The position numbers and the translations under genes were made by a program. 64,000 bases of DNA from Terrabacter terrigena (GTDB lineage: Bacteria > Actinomycetota > Actinomycetes > Actinomycetales > Dermatophilaceae): NCBI RefSeq assembly GCF_042676085.1, contig NZ_JBHTKH010000018.1, positions 1 through 64,000 of the forward strand, given 5' to 3'. Under the pieces are notes generated by a model, which saw only the letters and a list, made by a program, of their open reading frames with translations, was not told the DNA's origin and did no database searches. Positions 26,024 to 35,288 of this stretch are shown here, piece after piece. Position 1 is the stretch's first letter, and each line of letters begins with the position of its first letter.

Positions 26024-26812
26024 TCAGGCCGAGGCCATGCCCTCCGACGTCAGCTGTCGCCGCAGCTCGTCGAGCGTGCGTCGCAGCAGCCGGCTGACCT
26101 GCATCGCGCTGAGCCCCATGGACTCTGCGATCTCGGCCTGGGTCATGTCGTTGCCGAAGCGCAGCTCGACCAGCTGCTGGTCACGGGCAGGCAGCCGCTC
26201 GAGCGCGCTGCGCACGACGATGCCGTCGTCGAGTGCCGGGTCGGCGCCCGGGTCGCCGCGCGCCTCGAGCAGGTCGAGCACCGGCCTGGCCCCGTCACTG
26301 GTCGTCGAGTCGAGCGATGCCGGACGAAGGTTGGTCGCCGCGACCTGGGCCTCCCTGACCGACTCGAGGGTGAGGTCGAGCGCCTTCGCGAGCTCGCCGG
26401 CGTCGGGGTTGTGGCCGAGGCGCTGCTCGAGCCGGGACCTGGTGTCGGTGACGAGCTGGCGACGCTCCTGCAGCTCGCGCGGCGGCCGCACGAGCCAGCC
26501 GTGGTCGCGGAAGTGGCGGCGCAGCTCGCCGGTGATGGTCGGCGTGGCATAGGCGCCGAACTCGGTTGGCTTGTCGAGGTCGAACCGCTGGATCGCCTTG
26601 AGCAGGGCCAGGAAGGCGACCTGCTCGAGGTCCTCCCGGTCGAGGCCCTTGCCCGAGTAGCGGTGGGCGAGGGAGCGTGCGAGCGGCATGTGCAGCAGCG
26701 TCACGGTCTCGAGGGCGTTGGCACGCTCGGACTCGGTGTCCGCCGTGCGTAGTGCGTGGATGAGGTCTCTGGTGCGCGCATCTCTGCGCGGACCCGCGGA
26801 CGGGTCGGTCAT
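26024..26812 (-). CDS. Alternative sigma factor, SigB/SigF/SigG type
   Basis: A 262-residue sigma-70 family group 3 factor. Region 2 includes LARSLAHRYSGKGLDREDLEQVAFLALL and ATPTITGELRRHFRDHGW (2.4; -10 recognition). Region 3 has RLGHNPDAGELAKALDL. Region 4 ends with a helix-turn-helix, MTQAEIAESMGLSAMQVSRLL. This architecture is that of actinobacterial stress sigma factors that recognise GTTT-N15-GGGTAT-like promoters. No anti-sigma gene (RsbW type) is adjacent. GGAGAAACA precedes the ATG at 26812. Confidence 0.9.
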   Translation of the reverse strand: MTDPSAGPRRDARTRDLIHALRTADTESERANALETVTLLHMPLARSLAHRYSGKGLDREDLEQVAFLALLKAIQRFDLDKPTEFGAYATPTITGELRRHFRDHGWLVRPPRELQERRQLVTDTRSRLEQRLGHNPDAGELAKALDLTLESVREAQVAATNLRPASLDSTTSDGARPVLDLLEARGDPGADPALDDGIVVRSALERLPARDQQLVELRFGNDMTQAEIAESMGLSAMQVSRLLRRTLDELRRQLTSEGMASA

Positions 26813-26978
26813 TGTTTCTCCGATGATCGGAAATCCCCGATGCGGCACTGGCTTGACCGACTACACACGACGCTAGGCCGTTGCCCACACATACACAAGA
26901 TGGGCGTACTTACCGTTGGGGTGCCTCCGGGTGTATAAGGGCAGTCCGTTCCCGCGGAGGCGAAAGACGTTCCGAGCG

Positions 26979-27842
26979 TCAGTGCGTGACGATGACGAGC
27001 GCCTCGAGCACTCGTCGCGCGATCTCGTCGTCACCCGTCACCGTGTAGTGGATCTCGTCGACCGGCCGACGTCCCGCAGCCCGGCGGGTCAGCGCCTCGG
27101 TGGTGAGGTGGATCGACGTGACGTCGAGCTGCTCCTCGCCCTCGGGACGGTCGTGGCCGCTGAACAGCGTTTCGCCGTAAGGCCGTCCGTCGTCACCGGT
27201 CACCACGCGCACGCCGTCACGCGCGACGACCGGACCGCTCACGTCGATGACGACGGCGTGGCCGGCGCCGACGCCGGCGGCGCGCGCGGCGATGCGCGGC
27301 AGGGCGGCGAGGATGTCGGCGGTGAAGGTCGCGGCACCCGGCGAGTCGAGGTTGCCGGGCCGGTCGAGGGCCGACCGGAGGTCCTGCTCGTGCACCCACG
27401 CGTCGACGATGCGACGGTGCAGGTACTGCCCGAACGTCGTGTCGGGCCCGAAGAAACCACCGATCACCGTGTCGAGGTCGGCCTCCGACGCGCGCAGCTC
27501 GGCCATGTGTCGCGGATGGAACTCGGCCAGCTCGGCGACGATCTCGCGGCCGCTCCGGCCGCGCCGGGCCTCGACGTCGACCTCGACGAAGCGGGCGAAG
27601 TCGCTGCGCAGGTGCGGGTAGTCGGGCACGGGGACCTCGACGCGGGGGAGCCCGGCGAACGACTTCTCGGAACCGACGACGTGTGCGATCTGGTCCTTCA
27701 CCGTCCAGCCCGGGCACTCGGTCTGCACGTCGAACTCCTCGTCGCGGCACGAGAAGCCGAGGTCGATGATCGACTGGACGGAGTGGTCGAACGCGTCGAT
27801 CAGACCGGTGCGGTCATCGGGGGCGGACGGGTGCATGGGCAT
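26979..27842 (-). CDS. Mycothiol-dependent maleylpyruvate isomerase-like (MDMPI/DinB fold) protein
   Basis: A 287-residue protein with an N-terminal DinB/MDMPI four-helix domain (CPGWTVKDQIAHVVGSE and DAWVHEQDLRSAL, in which His residues are the usual metal ligands) and a C-terminal SCP2-like beta domain (about residues 190-280). The family uses mycothiol as cofactor or detoxifies with it; many members are uncharacterised. On the minus strand TAGTCT ends exactly 6 nt before the ATG at 27842, and the divergent gene at 27869 shows the same arrangement, so both appear leaderless from back-to-back promoters only 26 bp apart. Confidence 0.85.
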   Translation of the reverse strand: MPMHPSAPDDRTGLIDAFDHSVQSIIDLGFSCRDEEFDVQTECPGWTVKDQIAHVVGSEKSFAGLPRVEVPVPDYPHLRSDFARFVEVDVEARRGRSGREIVAELAEFHPRHMAELRASEADLDTVIGGFFGPDTTFGQYLHRRIVDAWVHEQDLRSALDRPGNLDSPGAATFTADILAALPRIAARAAGVGAGHAVVIDVSGPVVARDGVRVVTGDDGRPYGETLFSGHDRPEGEEQLDVTSIHLTTEALTRRAAGRRPVDEIHYTVTGDDEIARRVLEALVIVTH

Positions 27843-27868
27843 GTCAACAGACTACTTACCCTTGACAC
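27843..27868. promoter_or_regulatory. Back-to-back leaderless promoters
   Basis: Only 26 bp separate two divergent start codons. A TACCCT (27857-27862) stands 6 nt before the plus-strand ATG. A TAGTCT (complement at 27849-27854) stands 6 nt before the minus-strand ATG. The pair TGTCAA/TTGACA gives the region partial dyad symmetry. The -35 regions would lie inside the opposing genes. Confidence 0.55.
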
Positions 27869-29953
27869 ATGCCAACCCAGCAGCGAGACGGTCTCGCCGA
27901 CCCGCGCACGGGCACCCGGGCCGCCGCCTCGTGGGGCGCATCGGCGGTCGTCGCGGCGACCGCCGTCGTGGGCCTGCTCGCCACCCTCGTCGCCGCCCGC
28001 TACACCGGGGCGGCCGACTCACCGCCCGGCGGCATCACCGACGCCGGGCCGGTCGTGCGCTGGGCGCTGCCGCTCGTGCGGGTGGTGCACGACGTCGCGG
28101 CATCGCTGACGATCGGGTCGCTGCTGCTGGCCGCCACCGTCATCCCGGGCCGCACCCGCCAGGAGAGCGCGTCGCTCGACGAGCCGCGCCGCGCCGCGGC
28201 CTTCCGGGTGGCCACCGCTGCGGCGTTCGTGTGGGCCATCGCGGGCGCCGTGGGTGTCGTCCTCGCGTTCGCCGACGCCGCGGGGCTGCCGCTCAGCGAC
28301 CCGACGTTCGGCACGAACCTCACCGGCAACGTCTGGAGCATCGAGACCCTCCGGGTTGGGCTGCTCAGTGCGGTCGCCGCGTTCGCCGTGGCGTCCGTGG
28401 CGTCCGTCGCCCGCGCGCGATCGGTCGCCCTCGCGCTCACGGTCGTGTCGGCGTTCGGCCTGCTCGTGCTCGGCCTCGCCGGCCACGCCGGCGGCTCGGC
28501 CGACCACGAGACGGCGGTCAACGCCATCGCCGCCCACCTGCTGAGTGCCGGCGTCTGGGTGGGTGGCCTGCTCGCGCTCGTCGTCCTGCGCAGCCACCTC
28601 GACGACGCCCTCGGCGCCGTGGCCCGCCGCTACTCGGCCGTGGCGCTGTGGTGTTTCGTCACCCTCGGCGTCTCGGGCGTGATGTCGGCCACGACGAGGC
28701 TCGGCGGCTGGTCGGACCTCGCGACGGCATACGGCGTGCTCGTGCTCGTCAAGGTGATCGCCTTCGTCGCGCTCGGGGTCGCAGGCGTGTGGCACCGGCG
28801 CATCACCCTCGACCGCATCGACGAAGCGACGTCGGCCGGCGGCCGCGGTGCTCGAGGCCGGCTCTTCGCCCGTCTGGCGGTCGTGGAGACGCTCGTCATG
28901 GGTCTCGCCTTCGGGGTCGCCGCCGCCCTGTCGCGCACCGCACCGCCCGTGCCCGAGACCGTGACGAGCCCCTCGCCGGCCCTGGCGCTCACGGGCTTCC
29001 CCGCCCCGCCCGCGCCCTCCGGGCTGTCCTGGCTCACCCAGTGGCGCGTCGAGTGGCTCTTCCTCGCGACGGGGCTTCTCGCGATCGGCCTCTACGTGGC
29101 GGGCGTCGTGCGGCTCCACAGGCGCGGCGACGGCTGGCCGGTGATGCGCACTGTCGCGTGGGTGGCCGGCTGGCTGCTGTTCCTCTACGCCACCAACGGG
29201 GTGCTCGGCATCTACGGCCGGGTCGCCTTCTCCTGGCACATGATGCTGCACATGACCGAGGCGATGGTCATCCCCATCCTGCTCGTCCTCGGAGCCCCGG
29301 TCACGTTGGCGCTGCGCACCCTCCGCCCCCGGCGCGACGGCACGCTCGGCCCGCGCGAGCTGCTGCTCGGCCTCGTCCACTCACGCTTCCTCGCGGTGGT
29401 GGGCAACCCGGCCGTCGCAGCCACGCTCTTCTTCTCGAGCCTCGTCGTCTTCTACTGGACGGGTCTGTTCCAGCTTGCGCTGCAGACGCACACGGGCCAC
29501 CTGCTGATGACCGCACACTTCGTGCTCACCGGCTACCTCTTCGCGTGGGTGCTCATCGGCGTCGACCCCGGCCCGAGGAAGTGGAGTCCGGCCCTTCGCC
29601 TCGTCGTGCTCTTCGCGACCATCGCCTTCCACGCCTTCTTCGGGGTCGCGATGATCAGCGGCACCGCGCTGCTCGGAGGCGACTTCTTCCAGACGATCAG
29701 GATCTCGTGGATCGGCACGAACGACGCGGCCCTCCTCGTCGACCAGCAGTACGGCGGCGGCGTCGCGTGGGCGATCGGCGAGCTGCCCGCCCTCGTGCTC
29801 GCCCTCATCGTCGCGCTGCAGTGGTCGCGCAGCGACCGTGCCGAGTCGAAGCGGGTCGACCGCCGGGCCGACCGCGACGGCGACGCCGAGCTGGCCGCGT
29901 ACAACGAGCGCCTCGCGGCCCTGGCCCGGCGCGACGACGGCTCGCCGCGCTGA
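27869..29953 (+). CDS. CopD-CtaG fusion membrane protein (copper/cytochrome oxidase assembly type)
   Basis: A 694-residue polytopic protein. The N-terminal half (about residues 20-330) resembles CopD copper-resistance permeases with about eight TM segments. The C-terminal half (about 380-670) resembles CtaG/caa3 assembly proteins, with SWHMMLHMTEAMVIPILLVL, QTHTGHLLMTAHFVLTGY and ATIAFHAFFGVAMISG providing conserved His residues suited to binding copper. Such fusions are common in Actinobacteria and are thought to move copper for oxidase assembly. The start has no Shine-Dalgarno site but follows TACCCT by 6 nt. Confidence 0.88.
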   Translation: MPTQQRDGLADPRTGTRAAASWGASAVVAATAVVGLLATLVAARYTGAADSPPGGITDAGPVVRWALPLVRVVHDVAASLTIGSLLLAATVIPGRTRQESASLDEPRRAAAFRVATAAAFVWAIAGAVGVVLAFADAAGLPLSDPTFGTNLTGNVWSIETLRVGLLSAVAAFAVASVASVARARSVALALTVVSAFGLLVLGLAGHAGGSADHETAVNAIAAHLLSAGVWVGGLLALVVLRSHLDDALGAVARRYSAVALWCFVTLGVSGVMSATTRLGGWSDLATAYGVLVLVKVIAFVALGVAGVWHRRITLDRIDEATSAGGRGARGRLFARLAVVETLVMGLAFGVAAALSRTAPPVPETVTSPSPALALTGFPAPPAPSGLSWLTQWRVEWLFLATGLLAIGLYVAGVVRLHRRGDGWPVMRTVAWVAGWLLFLYATNGVLGIYGRVAFSWHMMLHMTEAMVIPILLVLGAPVTLALRTLRPRRDGTLGPRELLLGLVHSRFLAVVGNPAVAATLFFSSLVVFYWTGLFQLALQTHTGHLLMTAHFVLTGYLFAWVLIGVDPGPRKWSPALRLVVLFATIAFHAFFGVAMISGTALLGGDFFQTIRISWIGTNDAALLVDQQYGGGVAWAIGELPALVLALIVALQWSRSDRAESKRVDRRADRDGDAELAAYNERLAALARRDDGSPR

Positions 29954-30072
29954 ACCTGATGAGCGGCTCGCCGCCCGTCGCAGCGTGCACTTCGGTCGAG
30001 GGGCGTATGCCGTCGGGCGCCGGGTGCCGACCCAGCCGACCGGAGCCGGGCGCGTCGTGTGAGCATGTGGGC

Positions 30073-30879
30073 ATGAAGGTTGCGCTCATCCAGCTCGCCT
30101 ACGGCGACGACGAGTCGGTCGCCGACCGCACCGCTCGGGTCGCCGACCTCGTGCGCACCCTGGCGGGCCACGACCTCGTCGTGCTGCCCGAGCTGTGGTC
30201 CGCCGGCGGCTTCGACTACACGCACTGGGACGAGCGGGCCGAGGCGGTTGACGGCACTGTGGCGCAGGCGCTCTCGGCTGCGGCGCGCGATGCCGGCGTC
30301 ACGCTCCACGGCGGCTCGATCGTCGAGCGCGGCACCCCTGTCTCGGACGCAGACCGTGGAGTGTGGAACACCAGTCTCGTCTTCTCGCCGACCGGTGAGC
30401 TCGTGGCGACGTACCGCAAGATCCACCGCTTCGGCTTCGGCGAGGGCGAGCCCAGCCTGATGGACGCCGGCGAGGACCTCGTCGTCGTCGACGTGCCGGT
30501 CGCTGGTGGCAACGCGGTGCCCGTCGGCCTCTCCACCTGCTACGACCTGCGCTTCCCAGAGCTGTACAGGCGGCTGCTCGACCGCGGCGCCGAGGTCTTC
30601 GTCATCCCCGCCGCCTGGCCGGCCCGCCGGGTCGGGCACTGGACCCTGCTCGGCCAGGCTCGTGCCATCGAGGACCAGTGCGTCGTGCTCCAGTGCAACA
30701 CCGCCGGCACGCACGCCCGTCACGAGATGGGCGGCCACTCGCAGGTCGTCGACGCGACCGGCAAGGTTCTCGCGTCAGCAGGCCCTGACCAGGAGGTGAT
30801 CAGCATCGACATCGACACCGCGGCGACGCTGGAGTGGCGCCGCACCTTTCCCGTGCTGCCCGACCGGAGGCTCGCATGA
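30073..30879 (+). CDS. Nitrilase-superfamily amidohydrolase
   Basis: A 268-residue carbon-nitrogen hydrolase with the complete Glu-Lys-Cys triad: Glu in VVLPELWSAGG (about residue 40), Lys in ATYRKIHRFGFGEGE and Cys in GLSTCYDLRFPELYR. Sequence and length resemble branch 10 (Nit1/Nit2-like) or omega-amidase enzymes, which repair deaminated glutathione or hydrolyse 2-oxo-amides. The stop overlaps the start of the thioredoxin-NHL gene by ATGA, so the two are translationally coupled. Confidence 0.88.
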   Translation: MKVALIQLAYGDDESVADRTARVADLVRTLAGHDLVVLPELWSAGGFDYTHWDERAEAVDGTVAQALSAAARDAGVTLHGGSIVERGTPVSDADRGVWNTSLVFSPTGELVATYRKIHRFGFGEGEPSLMDAGEDLVVVDVPVAGGNAVPVGLSTCYDLRFPELYRRLLDRGAEVFVIPAAWPARRVGHWTLLGQARAIEDQCVVLQCNTAGTHARHEMGGHSQVVDATGKVLASAGPDQEVISIDIDTAATLEWRRTFPVLPDRRLA

Positions 30880-32738
30880 GTGCTGGCACCGCGTCGTTGC
30901 GCTCGCGCGTCAAGGTCCGCGCGGCGGACCTCGTCGGGCGCGGCTGGCTCAACACCGGCGGACGGAACCTGTCGCTCGCCGACCTGCGCGGTCGCGTGGT
31001 CGTGCTCGACTTCTGGACCTTCTGCTGCGTCAACTGTCTGCACGTCCTCGACGAGCTGCGGCCCGTCGAGCAGCACTTCCCCGACGCCCTGACGATCATC
31101 GGCGTGCACTCGCCCAAGTTCGAGCACGAGGCCAACGCCGACGCCCTCGCCGCAGCCGTCGAGAGGTATGCCGTCCACCACCCAGTGCTCGACGACCCGG
31201 ATCTCGTCACGTGGCGGGCGTATGCCGCACGCGCCTGGCCGACCCTCGTCGTCGTCGACCCCGAGGGCTACGTGGTCGCCTCGATGTCGGGGGAGGGGCA
31301 CGGGCCCGGGCTGGCCTCTCTCGTCGCCGAGCTCATCGAGGAGCACCGACGCAAGGGCACCCTGCAGCCGGGTGGCGACCCGTACGTGCCGCCGGCGGCC
31401 CCCGAGACCGCGCTGCGCTTCCCCGGCAAGGCCGTGGCCCTGCCCGACGGCACGTTCGTCGTGTCCGACACCGCGAACCACCAGGTCGTGCACCTCGAGG
31501 ACGACCTCGAGACCGAGCGCGCCCGGTGGGGCGGGGCGGGTCAGCTCAACGAGCCCCAGGGAGTCCTGGTGACGCGCCCGGAGGTGGCCGAGCGCCTGGG
31601 CGTCGACCTGCTCGTCGCCGACTCGGTCAACCACCAGCTCAAGGGAATTCGCCTCTCCGACGGGTCGATCCACGTCGTCGCAGGCACCGGCAGCCAGCTG
31701 CGCGAGCGCACCGGCGGCGGCCCGGCCCTCGAGCAGGCGCTGTCGACGCCCTGGGACCTCGCCTGGCTCGGCGACCGTGTCCTCATCGCGATGGCAGGCA
31801 CCCACCAGCTGTGGGCCTGGACTCCCGGCCGCACCCTCGAGGAGGGCACCGTCGAGGTCGTCGGCGGGACGTCGAACGAGGGGCTCGTCGACGGTCCCGG
31901 CAGCGAGGCGTGGTTCGCCCAGCCGTCGGGCCTGGCCGCCTCCGCGTCTGGTGACTGCGTGTGGGTCGCCGACTCCGAGACGTCGGCGCTGCGGTCCGTC
32001 CACGTCTCTGCCGACGAGGGTCTGGTCGTCGAGACCCACGTCGGCACAGGCCTGTTCGACTTCGGCCACCGCGACGGCGACGCGGCCGAGTCGTTGTTCC
32101 AGCACCCGCTCGGCGTCACCGAGCTGCCCGACGGGTCGGTCGCGGTCAGCGACACCTACAACGGGGCGATCCGCCGCTTCGACCCCGCCATCCGCCAGGT
32201 GACGACCCTGGCCCAGGGTCTCGCCGAGCCGAGCGACGCCGTCGTCGAGGCCGACCCGGAGTCCGGGGAGACCCGCCTCGTCGTCGTCGAGTCCGCGGCC
32301 CACCGCCTCACGCGCGTCGCCCTACCCCGCGACGCGCAGCGGGTCGACGGGCCCGCGCACCGCACCCAGCGTCCGTCGACGCCGCTGCCGCCCGGACCGG
32401 TGGCCCTCGAGGTGACCTTCGTGCCCCCGGCGGGCCAGAAGCTCGACCACCGCTGGGGAGATCCCACGCGGCTGGACGTCTCGGCCACCCCCGACGGGCT
32501 TCTCGTGGAGGGAGCCGGCCGGGCGGAGGGCCTGAGCCGCCGGCTCGTGCTTCTCGACGACATCGGCAGCGGAACCCTGCACATCTCGGTCCAGGCCGCC
32601 TCCTGCGACGGCGACCCCGTGACCGGGGAGGTGCCGGAGCACGCCGCCTGCCACCTCTTCCAGCAGGACTGGGGCATCCCCGTGGTGATCGACCCGGCCG
32701 CCCCTGCGAGACTGGCTCTCGACCTCCGGGGGGTCTAG
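30876..32738 (+). CDS. Thioredoxin-like/NHL-repeat protein (NHLRC2-like)
   Basis: A 620-residue protein with an N-terminal thioredoxin-like domain (about residues 35-165) whose active-site motif is FWTFCCVNC (CCxxC), a six-bladed NHL beta-propeller (about 180-500; repeats such as ALPDGTFVVSDTANHQVVHL and ELPDGSVAVSDTYNGAIRRF), and a C-terminal beta domain. This order matches NHLRC2-type proteins. It has no signal peptide, so it is probably cytoplasmic. Coupled translation with the nitrilase suggests a joint redox or metabolite-repair role; that is inference. Confidence 0.85.
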   Translation: MSAGTASLRSRVKVRAADLVGRGWLNTGGRNLSLADLRGRVVVLDFWTFCCVNCLHVLDELRPVEQHFPDALTIIGVHSPKFEHEANADALAAAVERYAVHHPVLDDPDLVTWRAYAARAWPTLVVVDPEGYVVASMSGEGHGPGLASLVAELIEEHRRKGTLQPGGDPYVPPAAPETALRFPGKAVALPDGTFVVSDTANHQVVHLEDDLETERARWGGAGQLNEPQGVLVTRPEVAERLGVDLLVADSVNHQLKGIRLSDGSIHVVAGTGSQLRERTGGGPALEQALSTPWDLAWLGDRVLIAMAGTHQLWAWTPGRTLEEGTVEVVGGTSNEGLVDGPGSEAWFAQPSGLAASASGDCVWVADSETSALRSVHVSADEGLVVETHVGTGLFDFGHRDGDAAESLFQHPLGVTELPDGSVAVSDTYNGAIRRFDPAIRQVTTLAQGLAEPSDAVVEADPESGETRLVVVESAAHRLTRVALPRDAQRVDGPAHRTQRPSTPLPPGPVALEVTFVPPAGQKLDHRWGDPTRLDVSATPDGLLVEGAGRAEGLSRRLVLLDDIGSGTLHISVQAASCDGDPVTGEVPEHAACHLFQQDWGIPVVIDPAAPARLALDLRGV

Positions 32739-32788
32739 CGGGGTCTGCAGCGCGTCCGGGAGCTGCCCGGACGCCGACGATCGGACAG

Positions 32789-33676
32789 GTGGCAGGCGTG
32801 GCACGACAGCGATCCGGCAGGACCGGACCCTCCTTCCTCTCCGGCCTCTGCGGCCTGCTCGCCGTCCTGCTCCTGCCGGTCGCGCTCGTCGGGTTCTGGG
32901 CGTCCGTGATGCTCACGCGCACCGACGTCTTCGTCGACGAGCTGCGCCCGGTCGTGAGCAAGCCGCAGGTCCAGGAGGCGCTCACCGACGGCATCGTCGA
33001 CGGTGTGCTCGGGGCCGTCCAGCTCCAGCCCGCCGTCGAGAAGACCCTCGAGGTGCCGATCCGGGCCGAGGCAGCGACGATCGTCGCCAGCCCGCAGGTC
33101 GCGTCCGCCTGGGCGACGGGCATCAAGGCGGTGCACAGCCAGTTCATCGACGTGATGAAGGGCCGCGGCAACACCGAGCTCGACGCGCAGGGCCGCGTCG
33201 CCGTGCGACTCACCATCCCCGTTCCCGCGCTCACCTCCACCCTCGAGCAGGCGGGGGTGCGCGGGGCTGGTTCGTTCGCCCCGGTGGTGACGATCCCGGT
33301 CGCGAAGGCCAGCGACCTGCAGAAGGCGCAGCAGGCATACCGGATCGCCGACGCCTGGGGGCCGTGGGCACCTGTCGTGGTGGCCGCGCTGGGGCTGCTC
33401 GCGATCTTCCTCGCCCGCCGGTGGCGTACGGCGACGACCCTCGTGGCGCTCGGCTGGATCGTGACCTCGCTCGCGTTGGCGCTCGTCGTCATGGTCGCGC
33501 GCGAGCCGCTCCTGCGACGCGTCGACCCCGCAGTCGCGCGCACGATCGCCGACGCCGCGTACGGTCTCGCGGCCCGAAACCTCTACTACGAGATCGCGAT
33601 CGCGGTGGGCGTCGGTGTCGTGATGCTCGTGCTCTCCGCGGTCTCGCTGGCGTTCGGGCGCCGCCGCGCCGCCTGA
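32789..33676 (+). CDS. Conserved membrane protein
   Basis: A protein of about 295 residues with one N-terminal TM segment (about 15-40), a long extracytoplasmic domain (about 40-190; ASVMLTRTDVFVDELRPVVS) and three TM segments at the C-terminus. Proteins with this outline are widespread in Actinobacteria and remain unnamed. The start is uncertain: GTG at 32789 or 32798 are both in frame, with a weak GGA upstream. It follows the NHL gene by 50 bp and may belong to the same operon. Confidence 0.72.
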   Translation: MAGVARQRSGRTGPSFLSGLCGLLAVLLLPVALVGFWASVMLTRTDVFVDELRPVVSKPQVQEALTDGIVDGVLGAVQLQPAVEKTLEVPIRAEAATIVASPQVASAWATGIKAVHSQFIDVMKGRGNTELDAQGRVAVRLTIPVPALTSTLEQAGVRGAGSFAPVVTIPVAKASDLQKAQQAYRIADAWGPWAPVVVAALGLLAIFLARRWRTATTLVALGWIVTSLALALVVMVAREPLLRRVDPAVARTIADAAYGLAARNLYYEIAIAVGVGVVMLVLSAVSLAFGRRRAA

Positions 33677-33744
33677 CGCCGTCGTCCGGTGGGTACGTGG
33701 TGTTCAGGCACGCTGCTGTGGCGCGCCCTGACCAAGGAGACCTC

Positions 33745-34008
33745 ATGGGTATCGGACTCGGGATCGTGCTGCTCGTGGTCGGTGCGATCTTCTACTTCAC
33801 GAACATCGACTCGAACGTTCTCAACATGAGCAGCGGCACGGGCAACACCATCGGGATCATCCTCATGGCTGCCGGTGCCCTGGCGATCATCCTCGCGCTC
33901 GTGATGAACGCGCAGCGCACCCGCACGCAGCACACCACGGTGACCGAGCGGCGTGGCGAGCCCGACGTCGTCGAACGTCGCACCACCGGCCGCGACGACG
34001 TCGTCTGA
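33745..34008 (+). CDS. Small two-TM membrane protein, DUF6458-like
   Basis: An 87-residue protein with two TM helices (GIGLGIVLLVVGAIFYF and IGIILMAAGALAIILALVM) joined by a short loop, and an Arg/Thr/Asp-rich cytoplasmic tail containing VVERRTT. It matches the small actinobacterial DUF6458 family by plan. A good ribosome binding site (AAGGAG) lies 5 nt before the ATG. Function unknown. Confidence 0.82.
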   Translation: MGIGLGIVLLVVGAIFYFTNIDSNVLNMSSGTGNTIGIILMAAGALAIILALVMNAQRTRTQHTTVTERRGEPDVVERRTTGRDDVV

Positions 34009-34027
34009 CGCAGCCCCCCGCCATCAC

Positions 34028-34070
34028 GACGGCGGCCCAGCAGGAGAACTCACCTGCTCGGGCCGCCGTC
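34028..34070. terminator. Hairpin terminator
   Basis: GACGGCGGCCC-AGCAGG pairs with CCTGCT-(C)-GGGCCGCCGTC, a 17-bp stem with one bulged base and an 8-nt loop. It is placed just after the small membrane protein gene and followed by agtgcttcc. Confidence 0.75.
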
Positions 34071-34168
34071 AGTGCTTCCAGAGGGCGCGGACGTGAGCTC
34101 CACCGGCCTCGGCCTCGGTCGCGGAAACTCGATGGCACGGCACGGATCTGCGCCCCTACCGTCGATGC

Positions 34169-35173
34169 ATGGACACGAGGCTCATCGACGTGCACGACGA
34201 CGACGTCTGCGCGCGGGCGTACGACGTCATGACGGCGAGCAAGGCGCACCAGCGCCCTTGGAACGAACCGCCCTCCCTCGCGGAGACGCTCGTCGAGTGG
34301 CGGCACGTCGACGAGGCCGAGCGCATGGAGATGTGGGGCGCCTGGGAAGGTGACGACCTCGTCGGTGTCGCGACGATCTGGCTGCCCATGAGCGACAACA
34401 CGTCGATGGTCTGGCACGACGTCCAGGTCGACCCGCCACACCGGAGGCGCGGAGCCGGTTCGGCCCTCGTCGACCGCATCGTGGCCCGCGCCCGGGAGGA
34501 GTCACGAGCGACGCTGATCACGGACCTGCTGGTGCCGCCGGACTCCGACGGCCACCCCTATCGGCGGATCGCCGAGAAGCAGGGCTTCCACCTGAGCAAC
34601 ACCGAGATCATGCGGCACCTCGACCTGCCGGTCGACGACGACCTGCTGAGCCGGCACGCGGAGCACGCGCGCCCGAGGTGGGAGGGCGCGTACCGGCTGG
34701 AGACGTACGTCGGCGGCGTGCCCGAGCCGCTGCAGGAGTCGCTCTGCGCGGTGATGAACCAGCTCGCCGTCGACGCCCCGACGGGCGACATCGAGTTCGA
34801 GGAGGAGTCCCTGACGCCGGCCCGCTACCGGGAGTACCTCGAGGTCTTCGAGAAGCAGGGCCGCGTGCGCCTCACGACGGTCGCCGTCGAGGAGGCGTCG
34901 GGCGACGTCGTCGCCTACACCGACCTGATGCTCCCGTCAGGCGCCCCGTCGGTGGCCTGGCAGTGGGGGACGTTGGTGCACAAGGACCATCGCGGCCGGC
35001 GGCTCGGCATGGCGGTCAAGGTCGAGAACCTCCGCCGGCTCCAGGCCGACCACCCGGAGCGCAAGCGCGTCGTCACGGGCAACGACGACACGAACTCATG
35101 GATGGTCTCCATCAACGAGGACCTCGGCTTCCGCATCGTCGAGCTGTGCCCCGCCTACCAGCGCAAGCTCTGA
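34169..35173 (+). CDS. GNAT acetyltransferase with two GNAT domains
   Basis: A 334-residue protein with tandem GNAT folds. The N-domain carries WHDVQVDPPHRRRGAGSALV (motif A, R/Q-x-x-G-x-G/A) and the C-domain WGTLVHKDHRGRRLGMAVKV. Both keep an acetyl-CoA pyrophosphate loop, so both may be active, unlike many double-GNATs in which one is degenerate. Related proteins include mycothiol synthase-like and antibiotic-modifying enzymes; the substrate is unknown. The ATG follows TACCGT by exactly 6 nt, with no Shine-Dalgarno site. Confidence 0.85.
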   Translation: MDTRLIDVHDDDVCARAYDVMTASKAHQRPWNEPPSLAETLVEWRHVDEAERMEMWGAWEGDDLVGVATIWLPMSDNTSMVWHDVQVDPPHRRRGAGSALVDRIVARAREESRATLITDLLVPPDSDGHPYRRIAEKQGFHLSNTEIMRHLDLPVDDDLLSRHAEHARPRWEGAYRLETYVGGVPEPLQESLCAVMNQLAVDAPTGDIEFEEESLTPARYREYLEVFEKQGRVRLTTVAVEEASGDVVAYTDLMLPSGAPSVAWQWGTLVHKDHRGRRLGMAVKVENLRRLQADHPERKRVVTGNDDTNSWMVSINEDLGFRIVELCPAYQRKL

Positions 35174-35206
35174 CACCGACCCGACGTGCGCCGAGGGGGC
35201 CCGGCG

Positions 35207-35255
35207 TCGAAAGAGCAGTTCGTCCCCCCACACGCGGGACGAACTGCTCTCTCGA
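35207..35255. repeat. Intergenic inverted repeat, copy C
   Basis: A 20-bp stem with one mismatch (35207-35226, TCGAAAGAGCAGTTCGTCCC, against 35236-35255) and a 9-nt loop lies between the convergent GNAT and FadE5 genes. The start TCGAAAG-x-x-CAGTTC resembles the inner stems of copies A and B. It very likely terminates both genes. Confidence 0.75.
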
Positions 35256-35288
35256 TCGTGATGTGACGAACGTGCTCTCGCGACCGGG

